NCBI RefSeq assembly: GCF_047872805.1 | Contig: NZ_JBLQUK010000001.1 | Coordinates: 496,001-560,000 of the forward strand | Direction: 5' to 3' | DNA length: 64,000 bases | DNA from: Erythrobacter sp047872805 | GTDB taxonomy: Bacteria; Pseudomonadota; Alphaproteobacteria; Sphingomonadales; Sphingomonadaceae | Part shown: positions 52,856 to 62,482 of the stretch, one piece after another | Layout of the letters: every line of letters starts with the position of its first letter | How positions within the stretch are numbered: the first letter of the stretch is position 1 | Notes under the pieces: model-generated | Database searches by the model: none | Seen by the model: the letters and a program-made list of their open reading frames with translations, nothing else | Told to the model about the DNA's origin: nothing | Translations under genes and position numbers: made by a program

Positions 52856-54424
52856 CTAGGGTATCAAGGCCCCCGCCGCCACCTTGGGGTTAAAGAACGC
52901 CTTGGCTTCGGCCTCTGTCGTGGGCGCGAAAGTCGGGCCGTCAAACAGGGTGCTGTAGGCGATGGATGCGCCGTTCAATCCGGTCGTGAAGTTGCTGGTC
53001 AGCGTTAGCGTGCCAACGCTGTCTCCGATATTGTCGGCGATGCAATTGCGGATCACATTGCCGCCGCCGCTGGTCGCGGTGGTCAGCCCAGAGCCAGCGA
53101 CAAGGATCGAAGGCGCGTTCGACGAACCTTGATCCCATGAAATGACCGTGTTGCTTTCGACCACGCAATCCTTTGCCTGAATGACTGTAATGCCGTGCAC
53201 CGAGAAATCGATGGCAACGATGTTATTGCGAATCGCTGCGGTGAAGAAATGACCGCTATCGCCAGCGCCGGTCCTCATGTCGTCGAGGAATATCGCCTGC
53301 ATATCGCCGCGCGCGGTCCCTTGGACGATAATGTTGCGTTCGATTGTGATGCCCGCCCAATCGGCAAGCGCGGTTGTGCTGCCTTGCAACCGGATCGCAT
53401 CCACATGCGGATTGGCGCTATCCGTGGCCAGCCCAACCGTATCGTGGATGAAGTTGTCGCTGATTGTCACCGGCAGCGGATTGGCTGGTGCCATAGTCAC
53501 AGCGATCGCATCGCCATAGAAATAGGCGCATTCATTGCCCGTGATGATCGACTGCGCGCCGAGCTTGTCCACTCTGATGTTGACGAGGCTGTCGCCCCAT
53601 TCGACCTTGCAATTCGTGACCGTGATGTTGCCAACCGAACCAAGGGCAGAGCCGGTCGTGTTGATGAGGTCACGGTTGAGGTTGGGGTAATTCGAACTGG
53701 TGCTGTAATCTCCGTTAGGATCGCCGGTTTCGCCGCGAACCCAGCAATCATCAATCGTGATGTCTTCGGTGTGGTTTGCGCCTTCCCCGACTAGCGTGAA
53801 TTTCGCATTCGCGGTTGCGTCCGTCTTGAGATGCCTAAATGTGATACCGCGCGCCCCGCGCATGAATTGCACTCTGTCGATCTCGCAATAATCGGCAAAG
53901 GCGCCCGCCGCGCCAAAGCGGCCTTCGATAACTAGGGGACTGCCGCCTCCATCGCGCAGATCGACGCGCCGGAACGGAGTGCCAAATCCACCTGTAATCC
54001 CAAGTGCCAAAGTGGAGGTGTTACGCAGCCCGATCTTTTTGCCAGCCAATGTCGCTGGTGATTGGCGAGCAATGAAGTCCCATTCGCTTTGGTCGGTCAC
54101 GTCCCAAGTGTTGGGCTCTACGACAATATTGATCGTTGAACCGTCATCGAGGGCAAGCACGTAAGGACCAGCATTGAGATCGGCCGCATCGCCAGCGGCG
54201 CTTGGAAAAAGCCGCCCCGCTGAGATGGTCCAGTGCCCGCCCGCGTCACCGGAGGTGATCGCGCTTGCACCAACCGGGACACCCCCACCGAACTGATTGC
54301 GGGTCAAGGCGCCGATGGTCTGGCTAAGAGTAGGGCCGGTGCCGGGGCCAACTCCGGGCCCATTGCTGTTGCCACTGCTCCGCGCGCGGCGACCACGCGC
54401 GGAGCCAAAGCCAAAGCCCGCCAT
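52856..54424 (-). CDS. right-handed parallel beta-helix protein (spike-fibre-like)
   Basis: A 522-residue protein with a Gly/Ser-rich N-terminus (MAGFGFGSARGRRARSSGNS) and then a beta-helix with repeats such as NITVTNCKVEWGDSL, SIITGNECAYFYGDAI, PVTISDNFIHDTVG, GITIERNIIVQG, CVVESNTVISW. There is no signal peptide or membrane segment. The start overlaps the stop of the spike-base-like gene (TGATG), so the two are translated together. It could be a fibre on a virus-like or gene-transfer-agent head or a polysaccharide lyase; the neighbour favours the former. The earlier in-frame start at 54481 lies inside the neighbour. Confidence 0.8.
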   Translation of the reverse strand: MAGFGFGSARGRRARSSGNSNGPGVGPGTGPTLSQTIGALTRNQFGGGVPVGASAITSGDAGGHWTISAGRLFPSAAGDAADLNAGPYVLALDDGSTINIVVEPNTWDVTDQSEWDFIARQSPATLAGKKIGLRNTSTLALGITGGFGTPFRRVDLRDGGGSPLVIEGRFGAAGAFADYCEIDRVQFMRGARGITFRHLKTDATANAKFTLVGEGANHTEDITIDDCWVRGETGDPNGDYSTSSNYPNLNRDLINTTGSALGSVGNITVTNCKVEWGDSLVNIRVDKLGAQSIITGNECAYFYGDAIAVTMAPANPLPVTISDNFIHDTVGLATDSANPHVDAIRLQGSTTALADWAGITIERNIIVQGTARGDMQAIFLDDMRTGAGDSGHFFTAAIRNNIVAIDFSVHGITVIQAKDCVVESNTVISWDQGSSNAPSILVAGSGLTTATSGGGNVIRNCIADNIGDSVGTLTLTSNFTTGLNGASIAYSTLFDGPTFAPTTEAEAKAFFNPKVAAGALIP

Positions 54425-54690
54425 CAGGCCAGCCCCACAATACCGGCCGCAGTCGTGCCGGCGGCCCGGATCGCGCGGCACCGTACATCAAGGAACGATC
54501 CATCCTGAACATTGGTAAAGGTCACATCTGCATCAGATCCGACGGCGCGCAGCACAATCGTTCCGCCCGTTCCGATGTAGAGCGCTTTGGTGAAGCGTGG
54601 CAGATCATTGATGTTGTCAGGAGCAATGGGAAAGGCGTGGCGGGCCGGAGCAATGACACTATCGCTAGAAGAACCGAAGGGATCGGGCAT
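54424..54690 (-). CDS. spike-base-like protein (RCAP_Rcc01079 family)
   Basis: An 88-residue protein: MPDPFGSSSDSVIAPARHAF, then NDINDLPR-type segment, FTKALYIGTGGTIVLRAVGS, VTFTNVQDGSFLDVRCRAIR and AAGTTAAGIVGL. This pattern matches, by my recognition, the spike-base proteins of the Rhodobacter capsulatus gene transfer agent, which attach a head spike to the capsid. AGGAAAT precedes the ATG. No signal peptide. It is coupled to the beta-helix gene. Confidence 0.75.
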   Translation of the reverse strand: MPDPFGSSSDSVIAPARHAFPIAPDNINDLPRFTKALYIGTGGTIVLRAVGSDADVTFTNVQDGSFLDVRCRAIRAAGTTAAGIVGLA

Positions 54691-54902
54691 ATTGATTTCC
54701 TATATGATGAAATGGAGAACATTCATGAACCAAAAAGGTTACATGTAGGAAAGTGATTTTTTGCCCTGTCACCAAATTGTTCGCCGCCCCGGTCAATTCG
54801 AACGGAGCAGTGCGATGTTCGATTGAGGGAGTCTGGGTCAGGGTTTTCTACGAATCCCGATTTTATACATTGCACTCCTGACTGCATGAATTGCGTCTTT
54901 GA

Positions 54903-56297
54903 TTGCTGAGGAAAAGCGGCTACCCGAATACCGTGGCAACTACCTATCGCCCTTTACCAGCCCGGCCGAGAGCTGCTGCGCCTGTTCGCGCGCAACCGCG
55001 CAGTATGGTACCGGTCTATCTGGCTGCAACGCTGATTTATCTGCTCTTCATTCCCGAACAGCTCCATGTCCGGTTGTTTGGGGTGTATCTTCCGCCGTAC
55101 CGAATTTTCATGTTTCCTGCGACCTTGTATCTGCTTTCCAGTGCAGTTGCGGGGAGGCTCAGATTTGTCTGGCCGGATTTGCTCATCGCGGTCGCAGCGG
55201 CATGGATTTGGCTTGCTTCTTACATGACCAGCGGCCTTGTCTCGACCGCAATTACACAAGGCGGCGCGCATACGCTGGATATTGCCTTTGCGTATTTTCT
55301 TGCGCGGGCGGCGATTCAAACGCCGCGCGACCTGCGGCTGTTTCTGGTCATGATCGCACCGGGCATAGCGTTGATGAGCCTGTTTGTTGTTCAGGAGGCG
55401 GTAACGCACACGCGCGTGTTGCAGCGCGTGGCTTCGGATATTTCCGGTTCGCCATACCGATTGCGAGACGACGTCAGGCTCGGCCTGATGCGCGGAACCG
55501 GGCCTTTTCCGCATCCCATTCTGGCCGGGATTTTCCTCGCGAGCTTTCTCCCGCTTTATCTGGCATCAGGGCTGCGCGGGTGGCCCAAGATCTTGGGAAT
55601 AGCAGCCTCGTTTGGCGGCTTTTTCTCGATGAGCTCAGCTGCATTGCTGGGGCTGCTGATGGGCGGCGTGTTGTGGTGCTATGATTGGGCTTCCGAAAAG
55701 ATCAGCAATGTGACCTGGCGCATTTTCCTGTTCGGCACGGCCATTCTTTACGCGATGGTCGAGCTGACAAGCAATTCAGGGTTCTACGGCCTGATGATCC
55801 GTTACGCATCGCTCAACACCACGTCTGCTTACAACCGCGTCCTGATCTGGAACTATGGCACGCAGAATATTGCCGAACATCCCTGGTTTGGGCTCGGCTA
55901 TGCAGATTGGGATCGTCCGTCCTGGATGCATTCTGGTTCGTTCGACCACTTTTGGTTGATCATGGCGCTGCGCTTTGGGATTCCGGTTTCGATCCTGCTG
56001 ATAGCTGCCACTGTGGCAGGCGTAATTTTGCTGGCGGTCAAATCGCGCACCTATCGCCCGCAGGATGCGCGATTGCTGCGCGGAGTGGCGATCTCGCTCG
56101 CTGTCTTTGCGCTTGGGGCAATATCGGTTTCGCTTTGGCTGTCCGTGCTGGTCTGGTTTTTTGTGTTGCTTGGCATCGCTGTCAGCCTTGGCGTTAACCT
56201 GCAAAGGGAGGTCCCGCGGATGCTGATCCGACGGTCTGCCGCGCGTCCAGCACCTGCTCCTGCAAAGCCACACGCTAGCGAGCGACTACCGCGCTAG
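54903..56297 (+). CDS. second O-antigen ligase/Wzy-like membrane protein
   Basis: About 464 residues with about ten hydrophobic segments: YLAATLIYLLFIPEQLHVRLFG, LLIAVAAAWIWLASYM, MRGTGPFPHPILAGIFLASF, NYGTQNIAEHPWFGLGYADW, HFWLIMALRFG. Of the Wzy/ligase class. The start is uncertain: TTG at 54903, GTG near 54933 or ATG at 55005, since the first 35 residues are not membrane-like. Two such genes in the window suggest separate polymerase and ligase roles. Confidence 0.75.
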   Translation: MLRKSGYPNTVATTYRPLPARPRAAAPVRAQPRSMVPVYLAATLIYLLFIPEQLHVRLFGVYLPPYRIFMFPATLYLLSSAVAGRLRFVWPDLLIAVAAAWIWLASYMTSGLVSTAITQGGAHTLDIAFAYFLARAAIQTPRDLRLFLVMIAPGIALMSLFVVQEAVTHTRVLQRVASDISGSPYRLRDDVRLGLMRGTGPFPHPILAGIFLASFLPLYLASGLRGWPKILGIAASFGGFFSMSSAALLGLLMGGVLWCYDWASEKISNVTWRIFLFGTAILYAMVELTSNSGFYGLMIRYASLNTTSAYNRVLIWNYGTQNIAEHPWFGLGYADWDRPSWMHSGSFDHFWLIMALRFGIPVSILLIAATVAGVILLAVKSRTYRPQDARLLRGVAISLAVFALGAISVSLWLSVLVWFFVLLGIAVSLGVNLQREVPRMLIRRSAARPAPAPAKPHASERLPR

Positions 56298-57286
56298 ACG
56301 GGCTTTTGTGCGAGTTTTGCGAGCAATCCGCGCTGCGGGTCATAGCCATGCCTCCAAACATCCGGTCGCAGCGCCAGCTGCCGGTTGCTTAGTGCAATTG
56401 CCCTGAAATGAGCGCGCCACCTGCCCAGCAACGTGCCGATACCATAGCGTTGAAGCGCACCGATCCAGATCAGCAGGAAGGCGGCAGTTTCCCGCCATCT
56501 TGGCCAATGGATCCGGGCAAATTGCATCGTCCCTGCCGCCCGATAGAGCATCCTCATGGGTGAGCCGACCTCTCCGTGACCAATGTCGTGATAGGCGCGC
56601 GCATCGGCAATCCGCCAAAAACTATGCCCACGCTGAGCCAGCCGGTAGAAGAAATCCACTTCCTCGCAATAGAGGAAATAGCGCTCGTCGAGGCCGCCCG
56701 CTTCATCCCACGCACTCCGCGAGATGAGCACAAAACCGCCGCTCAAGACTTCGGCTCTTTCGTCTGTGTCGAAGCGCGCTCCCGCCCGCAATCCCGCGCT
56801 GGATCGCCCGGTTACGCGGCTGACCATTTCGCCAAGCGAGGGAACGTGGACCGTGTTTCCGACATCGGGTGCGCCGCTGCGATCCAGCGTTATTCCGCCC
56901 CAGGCCGAGGCTTCAGAATGCCTTCCAGCCGCTTCAAGAAGCCTGTCAACGGCTTCAAACGTCAGCTCAACGTCAGGATTAAGCAACAAGAGATATTTCC
57001 CCCTTGCCGCCGCGGCGAGCAGATTGTTGCCAGCCGCAAAACCAATGTTCCCGCGGCTGGGAATGATTGCAACTTCGGGAAAGCGCGCCGCGACCAATGC
57101 TGCGGTCTGACCGTCACCCTGATCGACCAGAAGGGTTTCGTAACTGTGACCTGTGCAAGCGGGCGCTATCGATGCCACGCAGCGGTCGATCACGTTCGCT
57201 GAATTGTAGCCCACGATCATGATGCTGACGTCCGGGGCCGCGCTGCGACTAGAAGCGGAGGGTTCGTTCACAATTCGATCAACCAT
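56294..57286 (-). CDS. glycosyltransferase family 2 (rhamnosyltransferase-like)
   Basis: A 330-residue inverting glycosyltransferase: VSIMIVGYNSANVIDRCVASI, GNIGFAAGNNLLAAAARGKYLLLLNPDVEL (DxD-like), SGGFVLISRSAWDEAGGLDERYFLYCEEVDFFYRLAQRG. This resembles the rhamnosyltransferase branch, fitting dTDP-rhamnose made nearby. It overlaps the next glycosyltransferase upstream by eight bases. Confidence 0.87.
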   Translation of the reverse strand: MVDRIVNEPSASSRSAAPDVSIMIVGYNSANVIDRCVASIAPACTGHSYETLLVDQGDGQTAALVAARFPEVAIIPSRGNIGFAAGNNLLAAAARGKYLLLLNPDVELTFEAVDRLLEAAGRHSEASAWGGITLDRSGAPDVGNTVHVPSLGEMVSRVTGRSSAGLRAGARFDTDERAEVLSGGFVLISRSAWDEAGGLDERYFLYCEEVDFFYRLAQRGHSFWRIADARAYHDIGHGEVGSPMRMLYRAAGTMQFARIHWPRWRETAAFLLIWIGALQRYGIGTLLGRWRAHFRAIALSNRQLALRPDVWRHGYDPQRGLLAKLAQKPV

Positions 57287-58157
57287 CCTGACGGGAGGTC
57301 AGATCGCGGGTCCATTCCACGCCGCTGCCGCGCGACTTTGCCAGCCGAGTTTCGATCCGTACCATCATCTTGATTGCATAGAAGACCAGCAGATCGATGG
57401 GCGAGGCGCCGCTGCGCAATGAACCCAGCACCCCGCCGCCTTTGTTGGCTAAGCTGACATAGGGGCTCGGATAATTGCGCTTAACCTCGGCATTGCCGAT
57501 CATCCGGCGCGCCTCGACTTTGATCTGCTGCCAGGCGGTGCGCGGGGGGCGGACAATTGAGAACACCGGGCGGCCAAGCTCGTCTTGCGCCACCATCCGT
57601 TTCTGTTCGTCTGGAAAGCGCGTGTGAATCCAGATGTCGTCACCGATAATCTGGGGAAATTCTCCGACCGCCTCCAGCGCGGCTTGCGACAGACCGTAAC
57701 AGCCTGCGCCGCCCTTGCCCGCCTTTGCAAAGGGTTGCTGCATCCATGCCGAATAATAGGCTTTGACCAACGCATTGCAGTGTTCCAGATCAAGCCGGAT
57801 AGCGGGGGCGGCGGTCATGATTTCAGGGCCTTTCAACGTCCGCGCCAGAGCGGCCAGCGAACCATATTCGCATTCCACATCGGCATCGAGATAGATGCGC
57901 GGGAAGTGGGATGCCGCGCGGTTGGCGACGTTGATCGCTCCGGTTTTCGAACCCTCGGGAATTTCGAGAATCTGAGCCGCAGGCATTACATTTCGGGCGA
58001 TTTCGGCGGTGCGATCGGAGCAGCCATTTGCCGCGACAATGATTTCAAAACCGGGCGGGTCAGGCGCACCCGATAGTGCGGTTTTCAGGCACCGTGCGAT
58101 CACCGATTCTTCGTTGTGAGCCGGTATGATCAGACTGAATTCTACCGGTTCAGGCAC
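57279..58157 (-). CDS. glycosyltransferase family 2
   Basis: A 292-residue glycosyltransferase: FSLIIPAHNEESVIARCLKT, EIIVAANGCSDRTAEIA, and ARIYLDADVE-type segment (FPRIYLDADVECEYGS, the DxD motif). The C-terminal part holds a basic, possibly membrane-near segment. It sits between Wzc and another family-2 enzyme in one leftward unit. Confidence 0.86.
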   Translation of the reverse strand: MPEPVEFSLIIPAHNEESVIARCLKTALSGAPDPPGFEIIVAANGCSDRTAEIARNVMPAAQILEIPEGSKTGAINVANRAASHFPRIYLDADVECEYGSLAALARTLKGPEIMTAAPAIRLDLEHCNALVKAYYSAWMQQPFAKAGKGGAGCYGLSQAALEAVGEFPQIIGDDIWIHTRFPDEQKRMVAQDELGRPVFSIVRPPRTAWQQIKVEARRMIGNAEVKRNYPSPYVSLANKGGGVLGSLRSGASPIDLLVFYAIKMMVRIETRLAKSRGSGVEWTRDLTSRQDG

Positions 58158-58217
58158 TTGATCACGATCCTGTCGGTGCGGTCATTTCATCGGAGCGCCG
58201 GGCACCGGCAAACTCGT

Positions 58218-60434
58218 CTACCGTTTTGAGCCCGACCCATATTCATAATAGCTGTATTGATAGCCGTATGATTGTCCGGCTTCCAATGCACGATATTTGG
58301 TCAAGATCAGCCCGAGCACATTGCCGCCAGAGCCGCGCAGGCGTTTGACCGCATTGCGGGCTTGGGAGAAGGGCACTTTATTCGCTTCGAGAACAAAGAT
58401 GGTGCCGTCCATCAGCCGCGCCAGAAGCGGAGCATCGGCCAGCCCCAGAACCGGGCAGGAATCGAAGATCACCATCGAATATTCGTCGCGCACCTTTGCG
58501 ATGAAATCGCGCATTTCGTCGGACGCAAGGATTTCGGTGGGATTGGGCGGGACCGAACCGATGGGCAGGACTTCAAGATTATCATGCACGCCTTTGACGA
58601 TCGCGTCTTCAAGCTTGGCATGACCATACAGCACTTCGACCAGACCGATCTGCGGACGTTCAAGTTCCAGCAAACGCGCCACCGAGGGGCGCCGCAAATC
58701 GGCATCGACCAAGAGCGTCTTGCGCCCCGAACGTGCAAACAATTCGGCAAGCACAACTGCGGTCGTCGATTTACCTTCGGATTCATGCGTGCTGGTGAGC
58801 TGCAAGACATTGCGGCTGCGCGGGAGTGAGAATTCTATTGCCGCCTTGATCGAGGCATAGGCTTCCATCAGTGACGTGAAATTGTTCGAGCTTTCGACAT
58901 CGATGTCTTTTTCGCTGACATGCGGCGTATGCCCGATCAGCGGCAGATCGATTTTCTGTTCAACTTCATCGAGCGAACGGATTCGGTCATCGAACATCTC
59001 GCGCAAGACCGCGAGGCCAGCGGCCAGGCCAACGCCCAGCACCAACGCCAGGCCAAGATTCTGCAACAGGCTCGGCGCATAGGGCGAACTTGGCACCAGC
59101 GCGCCTTCGATCTTGGTCATGGTGCCGCTGTTTACATTGGCGGCACTGCTGATCTGGTTGAAACGTTCGAGCAGCGACCGCAATTGCTGCCGCAGCGCTT
59201 CTGCTTCGCGTTCAAGCACGGTCAGCTGAACCATCTCATCCTGTTCGGAAAGCGATTCACTCGAAAGCGAGCCAAGCTCGGCTTGCAACGCCTGTTCTTG
59301 ATTGCGGGCTACGATAAATTCGTTGCGGACGGTCGATTTGATGTCGGCGCTGCTGCGTTCGATCTGAGTATCCAGGATCTCGATCTGCGCAAGCAGGTTG
59401 GCGATCTGCGGGAATTCGTCGCTGTAACGCTGGCGCAATTCAGCCAGCTGTGCGAGCTTGCCGGTGCGGTTCGTGACAAGCCCTTGCAGCACGGCGTTGT
59501 TCTGCACTTCGGGAAGCTGTGCGGCTGGCAGGTTCTGGATCGAGCGCCATTTCTGTTCTGCTTCGATTCGCGCGGCACGTGCATCGGCAAACCGCTGGCT
59601 GATATTGGCCAGATTGGAGCTGGTTATCGTGGAGTTTTGAACGTTGCCTTCCGCGTCAGTGGTCGGCTGGACGATGATCCCGCTGCCGCGTGCATAGGCG
59701 TTGGTTTCGCGCTCTGCCTCTTCCAGTCGGGCGCGCACAATTTCAATCTGATCGCGCAGATATTCGATTGCATATTCATTGCCTTCGACCGAATCGCGTG
59801 TATCGGACGAAATGAAAGCATCGGCATAAGCATTGGCCATTTCGGCCGCCAAAGCGGGATTGTCCGAACGAAAGCCGATGGGAATCACCCAGCTGACATC
59901 GGGCACTTCGGAAGTTACGCCTTTGACCAGAATCGATGCGGCGACTGAGTTTTTGGATTCGAGCCATTGCTCATCGCTCATATCGGGTGGACGGCTGGCG
60001 TCGATGTCCTGCCCCAGCAGATCGTAGCGTTCGCCCAATTGGCGGTCGGCAACAACCACTTCCGCGAGGCTGCGGCTCTTGATCAGTTCCACCTGCGTGG
60101 CGAGATAATCGCCGACCTGGTTGCTGGCGATGCCCTGTTCAACGTCCTGGCCTTCGAGAATGAAGGCACCATAAGGCTCAACGCTGACCTTTGCGGTGGC
60201 AAGATACATCGGGGTGGCCAGCAAGGTGATGATCAATCCGACCGTCAATGCGGTCAGAATTACCCCGGCAAACAGCCAGCGCTGCCGAAAGACAACGCCG
60301 CGAACCGTGGCGAGGCTGATGAGCTGCTGTCCGGGATTGGCACGAACAATCTCGGATTCGGGCAGGTAGGTTTCAAGCCAAGTGCCACGGCCATCCGGTT
60401 GTTCGGACGGATCAATAATAGAGCGTTCGTTCAT
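58218..60434 (-). CDS. polysaccharide co-polymerase/tyrosine autokinase (Wzc-like)
   Basis: A 738-residue bacterial tyrosine kinase. Two membrane segments (about residues 55-75 and 455-475) flank a long coiled periplasmic region (IRDQ, NQEQALQAEL). The cytoplasmic kinase has Walker A TSTHESEGKST near residue 548, Walker A' LLVDADLRRP and Walker B VIFDSCPVLG. The C-terminus is Tyr-rich (SYGYQYSYYEYG), typical of autophosphorylation. It controls chain length. Five bases separate it from the Wza gene. Confidence 0.95.
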   Translation of the reverse strand: MNERSIIDPSEQPDGRGTWLETYLPESEIVRANPGQQLISLATVRGVVFRQRWLFAGVILTALTVGLIITLLATPMYLATAKVSVEPYGAFILEGQDVEQGIASNQVGDYLATQVELIKSRSLAEVVVADRQLGERYDLLGQDIDASRPPDMSDEQWLESKNSVAASILVKGVTSEVPDVSWVIPIGFRSDNPALAAEMANAYADAFISSDTRDSVEGNEYAIEYLRDQIEIVRARLEEAERETNAYARGSGIIVQPTTDAEGNVQNSTITSSNLANISQRFADARAARIEAEQKWRSIQNLPAAQLPEVQNNAVLQGLVTNRTGKLAQLAELRQRYSDEFPQIANLLAQIEILDTQIERSSADIKSTVRNEFIVARNQEQALQAELGSLSSESLSEQDEMVQLTVLEREAEALRQQLRSLLERFNQISSAANVNSGTMTKIEGALVPSSPYAPSLLQNLGLALVLGVGLAAGLAVLREMFDDRIRSLDEVEQKIDLPLIGHTPHVSEKDIDVESSNNFTSLMEAYASIKAAIEFSLPRSRNVLQLTSTHESEGKSTTAVVLAELFARSGRKTLLVDADLRRPSVARLLELERPQIGLVEVLYGHAKLEDAIVKGVHDNLEVLPIGSVPPNPTEILASDEMRDFIAKVRDEYSMVIFDSCPVLGLADAPLLARLMDGTIFVLEANKVPFSQARNAVKRLRGSGGNVLGLILTKYRALEAGQSYGYQYSYYEYGSGSKR

Positions 60435-60438
60435 TGGT

Positions 60439-61170
60439 TCAGTTGTTGTTTAACGCCGCGACGCCGAACACGCCGAATGCGGGCAGGGCCTGGAGGAGAT
60501 TTTGATAAAACACTGACAGCCCATTGGTCCCCATGACAACGCGGTCACCGGGCTGCAGGATCGGGTCGAGCATGGTGCCCTGACTGACCTGCGCATAGTC
60601 AAACTTCGCAATCATAATGCCCTGCGGGCTCTCACGGAAAACCGCGATTTGTTCGCGCTTGGCGACATCGGTCGGACCATCGGCCAGCGCGATTGCGGTT
60701 GAAAGCCGGGCACCCGGCTGGAAAGCGTATACTCCGGGGTCCTCGACAGCGCCTTCGACGGTGACGAGATGCGAGGCATATTCGGCGATATTCACGCTGA
60801 CCATGGGGGTTCGCAGGCCAGCGGCGAGCAGCCGGCGCGACACATCCTGTTCCAGCTGACGGGTGGTCATCCCGGCCGCCGGAATAGAACCGAGCATCGG
60901 CAGCGAAACCGCCCCGTCTACGCCAAGCCGCACGTTCTCTACCGACAAATCGGGTTCGCGGAACACGTTGACCGAAATCTTGTCAGATGCCCGAAGCGCA
61001 TAGGTCGACGATGGCATTTGCGAATAGTTCGCCTGACCAAGGTCGCTGCGCGGCTGGCTGACGGCGGCACCAATAACCGGCTCAGGCGTAGAAGCGCAGC
61101 CCGAAAGCGCGATCAATGCCGAAACGCTGGCCATGCCAAGCCGGTTGCTGATAGAAATTCTGAACGCCAC
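60439..61170 (-). CDS. polysaccharide export outer-membrane protein (Wza-like)
   Basis: About 243 residues. A lipoprotein signal (ASVSALIALSGC) is followed by a Poly_export domain (YALRASDKISVNVFREPDLSVENVRLGVDGAVSLPMLGSIPAAG) and a SLBB domain (VTVEGAVEDPGVYAFQPGARLSTAIALADG). It forms the outer-membrane pore. I prefer the GTG at 61170, after AGGGGA, to the ATG at 61224. It is first in the Wza-Wzc-glycosyltransferase unit. Confidence 0.93.
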   Translation of the reverse strand: MAFRISISNRLGMASVSALIALSGCASTPEPVIGAAVSQPRSDLGQANYSQMPSSTYALRASDKISVNVFREPDLSVENVRLGVDGAVSLPMLGSIPAAGMTTRQLEQDVSRRLLAAGLRTPMVSVNIAEYASHLVTVEGAVEDPGVYAFQPGARLSTAIALADGPTDVAKREQIAVFRESPQGIMIAKFDYAQVSQGTMLDPILQPGDRVVMGTNGLSVFYQNLLQALPAFGVFGVAALNNN

Positions 61171-61460
61171 TGCAGTCCCCTTTGCTACGCATTCTTCCTT
61201 AAACCGGGGTTTTGTGTTGTGCAACCGCCTTCAAAGCCGCGTGCCTGACCGGCTTGTAACGATCTGTTTCGAATCGAGACATTGCGGGGCCCGCATCATG
61301 GCGGGCAGAATGGAGGCTGGATTGTGAGCGGTTGCGCATTGACGGCTTGCACCTTGCTGCGCAGCCTTTATCGCATCGCGCCAGCCGGTTCAGTTTTGCC
61401 GATCTGGCTGAGAAATTTGCTGAACGAGGAGCGAGGCAGCAGGTGCATGAGGGGCCCACA
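61171..61460. other. divergent promoter region without a gene
   Basis: About 290 bases between wza (leftward) and a rightward membrane-protein gene. No convincing reading frame was seen in it. It should contain promoters in both directions. Confidence 0.45.
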
Positions 61461-62003
61461 TTGTTAAGTCTTGCAGCCGCAGCGCTGTATTGCCTGGTTG
61501 TGCTGTCGTGTCTGGGTGCGGGCTATTTTGCCCGCCTTCACCGACAACAGGGCTGGCATGCGCGATCATGGTCAATTATCGCCGTGCTGTTTGCGGTGCT
61601 CGTCATATTGCGGCTGTTCAACATCGAAGAGGGCCTACGCGCCGATCTGCGCGGCTGGCTTCGGTCAGCCGACATGATCGACAATCGCCGCATAGTGCAA
61701 GGCTGGATCATTGCAGCATGCATTGCGGCCTTTGCAGGCTTGGGATTGCTTGCCACCTATTGGATCAATCGCCGGATTTCCGGGCGACGCAACATTGCCG
61801 TTGCGATTGCTGCCGGGGCGAGCGGAATCATGATTGTGACCATCGCGTTGAGGTCGATTTCACTGCATGCAATGGACCGTTTGCTCTACGGACCTTTGAA
61901 ACTGAATTGGGTCGGCGATATTGGTTCAAGCGCCGCGATCCTTTGCGCCGCGGCCTATTACATCTGGCTGATCCGCCAAATGGCAACGGCAAGACGCCGC
62001 TAG
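61461..62003 (+). CDS. small integral membrane protein
   Basis: About 180 residues with four hydrophobic segments (LAAAALYCLVVLSCLGAGYF; IIAVLFAVLVILRLF; GWIIAACIAAFAGLGLLATYW; VAIAAGASGIMIVTIALRSIS). GAGGGG lies just before the TTG at 61461; a GTG a few codons earlier or longer frames are open. I do not recognise the family. It ends in a four-base overlap with the opposite-strand PssE gene. Confidence 0.7.
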   Translation: MLSLAAAALYCLVVLSCLGAGYFARLHRQQGWHARSWSIIAVLFAVLVILRLFNIEEGLRADLRGWLRSADMIDNRRIVQGWIIAACIAAFAGLGLLATYWINRRISGRRNIAVAIAAGASGIMIVTIALRSISLHAMDRLLYGPLKLNWVGDIGSSAAILCAAAYYIWLIRQMATARRR

Positions 62004-62482
62004 ATTTCTCCGCCGTCAATATAGCGCGCGATTGCCGCGTGCAGCTGCTGAGTGGATGGCGAAAGGGCGGGGGTGACAGTGCCCATTGCCAGCCCTTGTT
62101 CAATGGCGTGCGGCAGGTCTTCGTCGCGCAGCGCCACGAGGATCCCCGCGCGCCCTTCAAGATTGGTCACCGTTGCAACCTGATGATCGTTGCGGTGCTC
62201 CCGATATTCAAATCGCCGGGGCAGCAGCACGATCGGCGTTGATAGACGCTGTGCGGTGAGCACGGTGCCGATCCCCGCATGGCTGACGATCAGCTGCGCT
62301 TGTTCCGCCAGTCGGTCAAACTCCTCTGCCCCGATCCGTTCGCGTGCGGTCATGTTTTGGGGTGTGAATGACCCTTTGCCAGTCTGCGCGATGACTTCCA
62401 TCCCAAGCGTCGGCGCGATTGCATCCATCGCCCTTATCAGGCGGTCAAAACCAAGCTGCATACCGACAGTAACGAGGATCAC
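62000..62482 (-). CDS. PssE-like glycosyltransferase subunit (Alg13-type)
   Basis: A 160-residue glycosyltransferase C-terminal domain: MILVTVGMQLGFDRLIRAMD, AQTGKGSFTPQN, AQLIVSHAGIGTVLTAQRLSTPIVLLPRRFEYREHRNDHQ. The Gly-rich HAGIGT binds the nucleotide sugar. With PssD it makes a two-part enzyme that adds the second sugar to a lipid-linked acceptor. It overlaps pssD by four bases. Confidence 0.88.
   Translation of the reverse strand: MILVTVGMQLGFDRLIRAMDAIAPTLGMEVIAQTGKGSFTPQNMTARERIGAEEFDRLAEQAQLIVSHAGIGTVLTAQRLSTPIVLLPRRFEYREHRNDHQVATVTNLEGRAGILVALRDEDLPHAIEQGLAMGTVTPALSPSTQQLHAAIARYIDGGEI

Noticed and set aside
54899..55684. Overlapping frame in the ligase gene
   Set aside because: The membrane protein in the other frame has typical ligase segments; this frame has scattered Cys and no domain.
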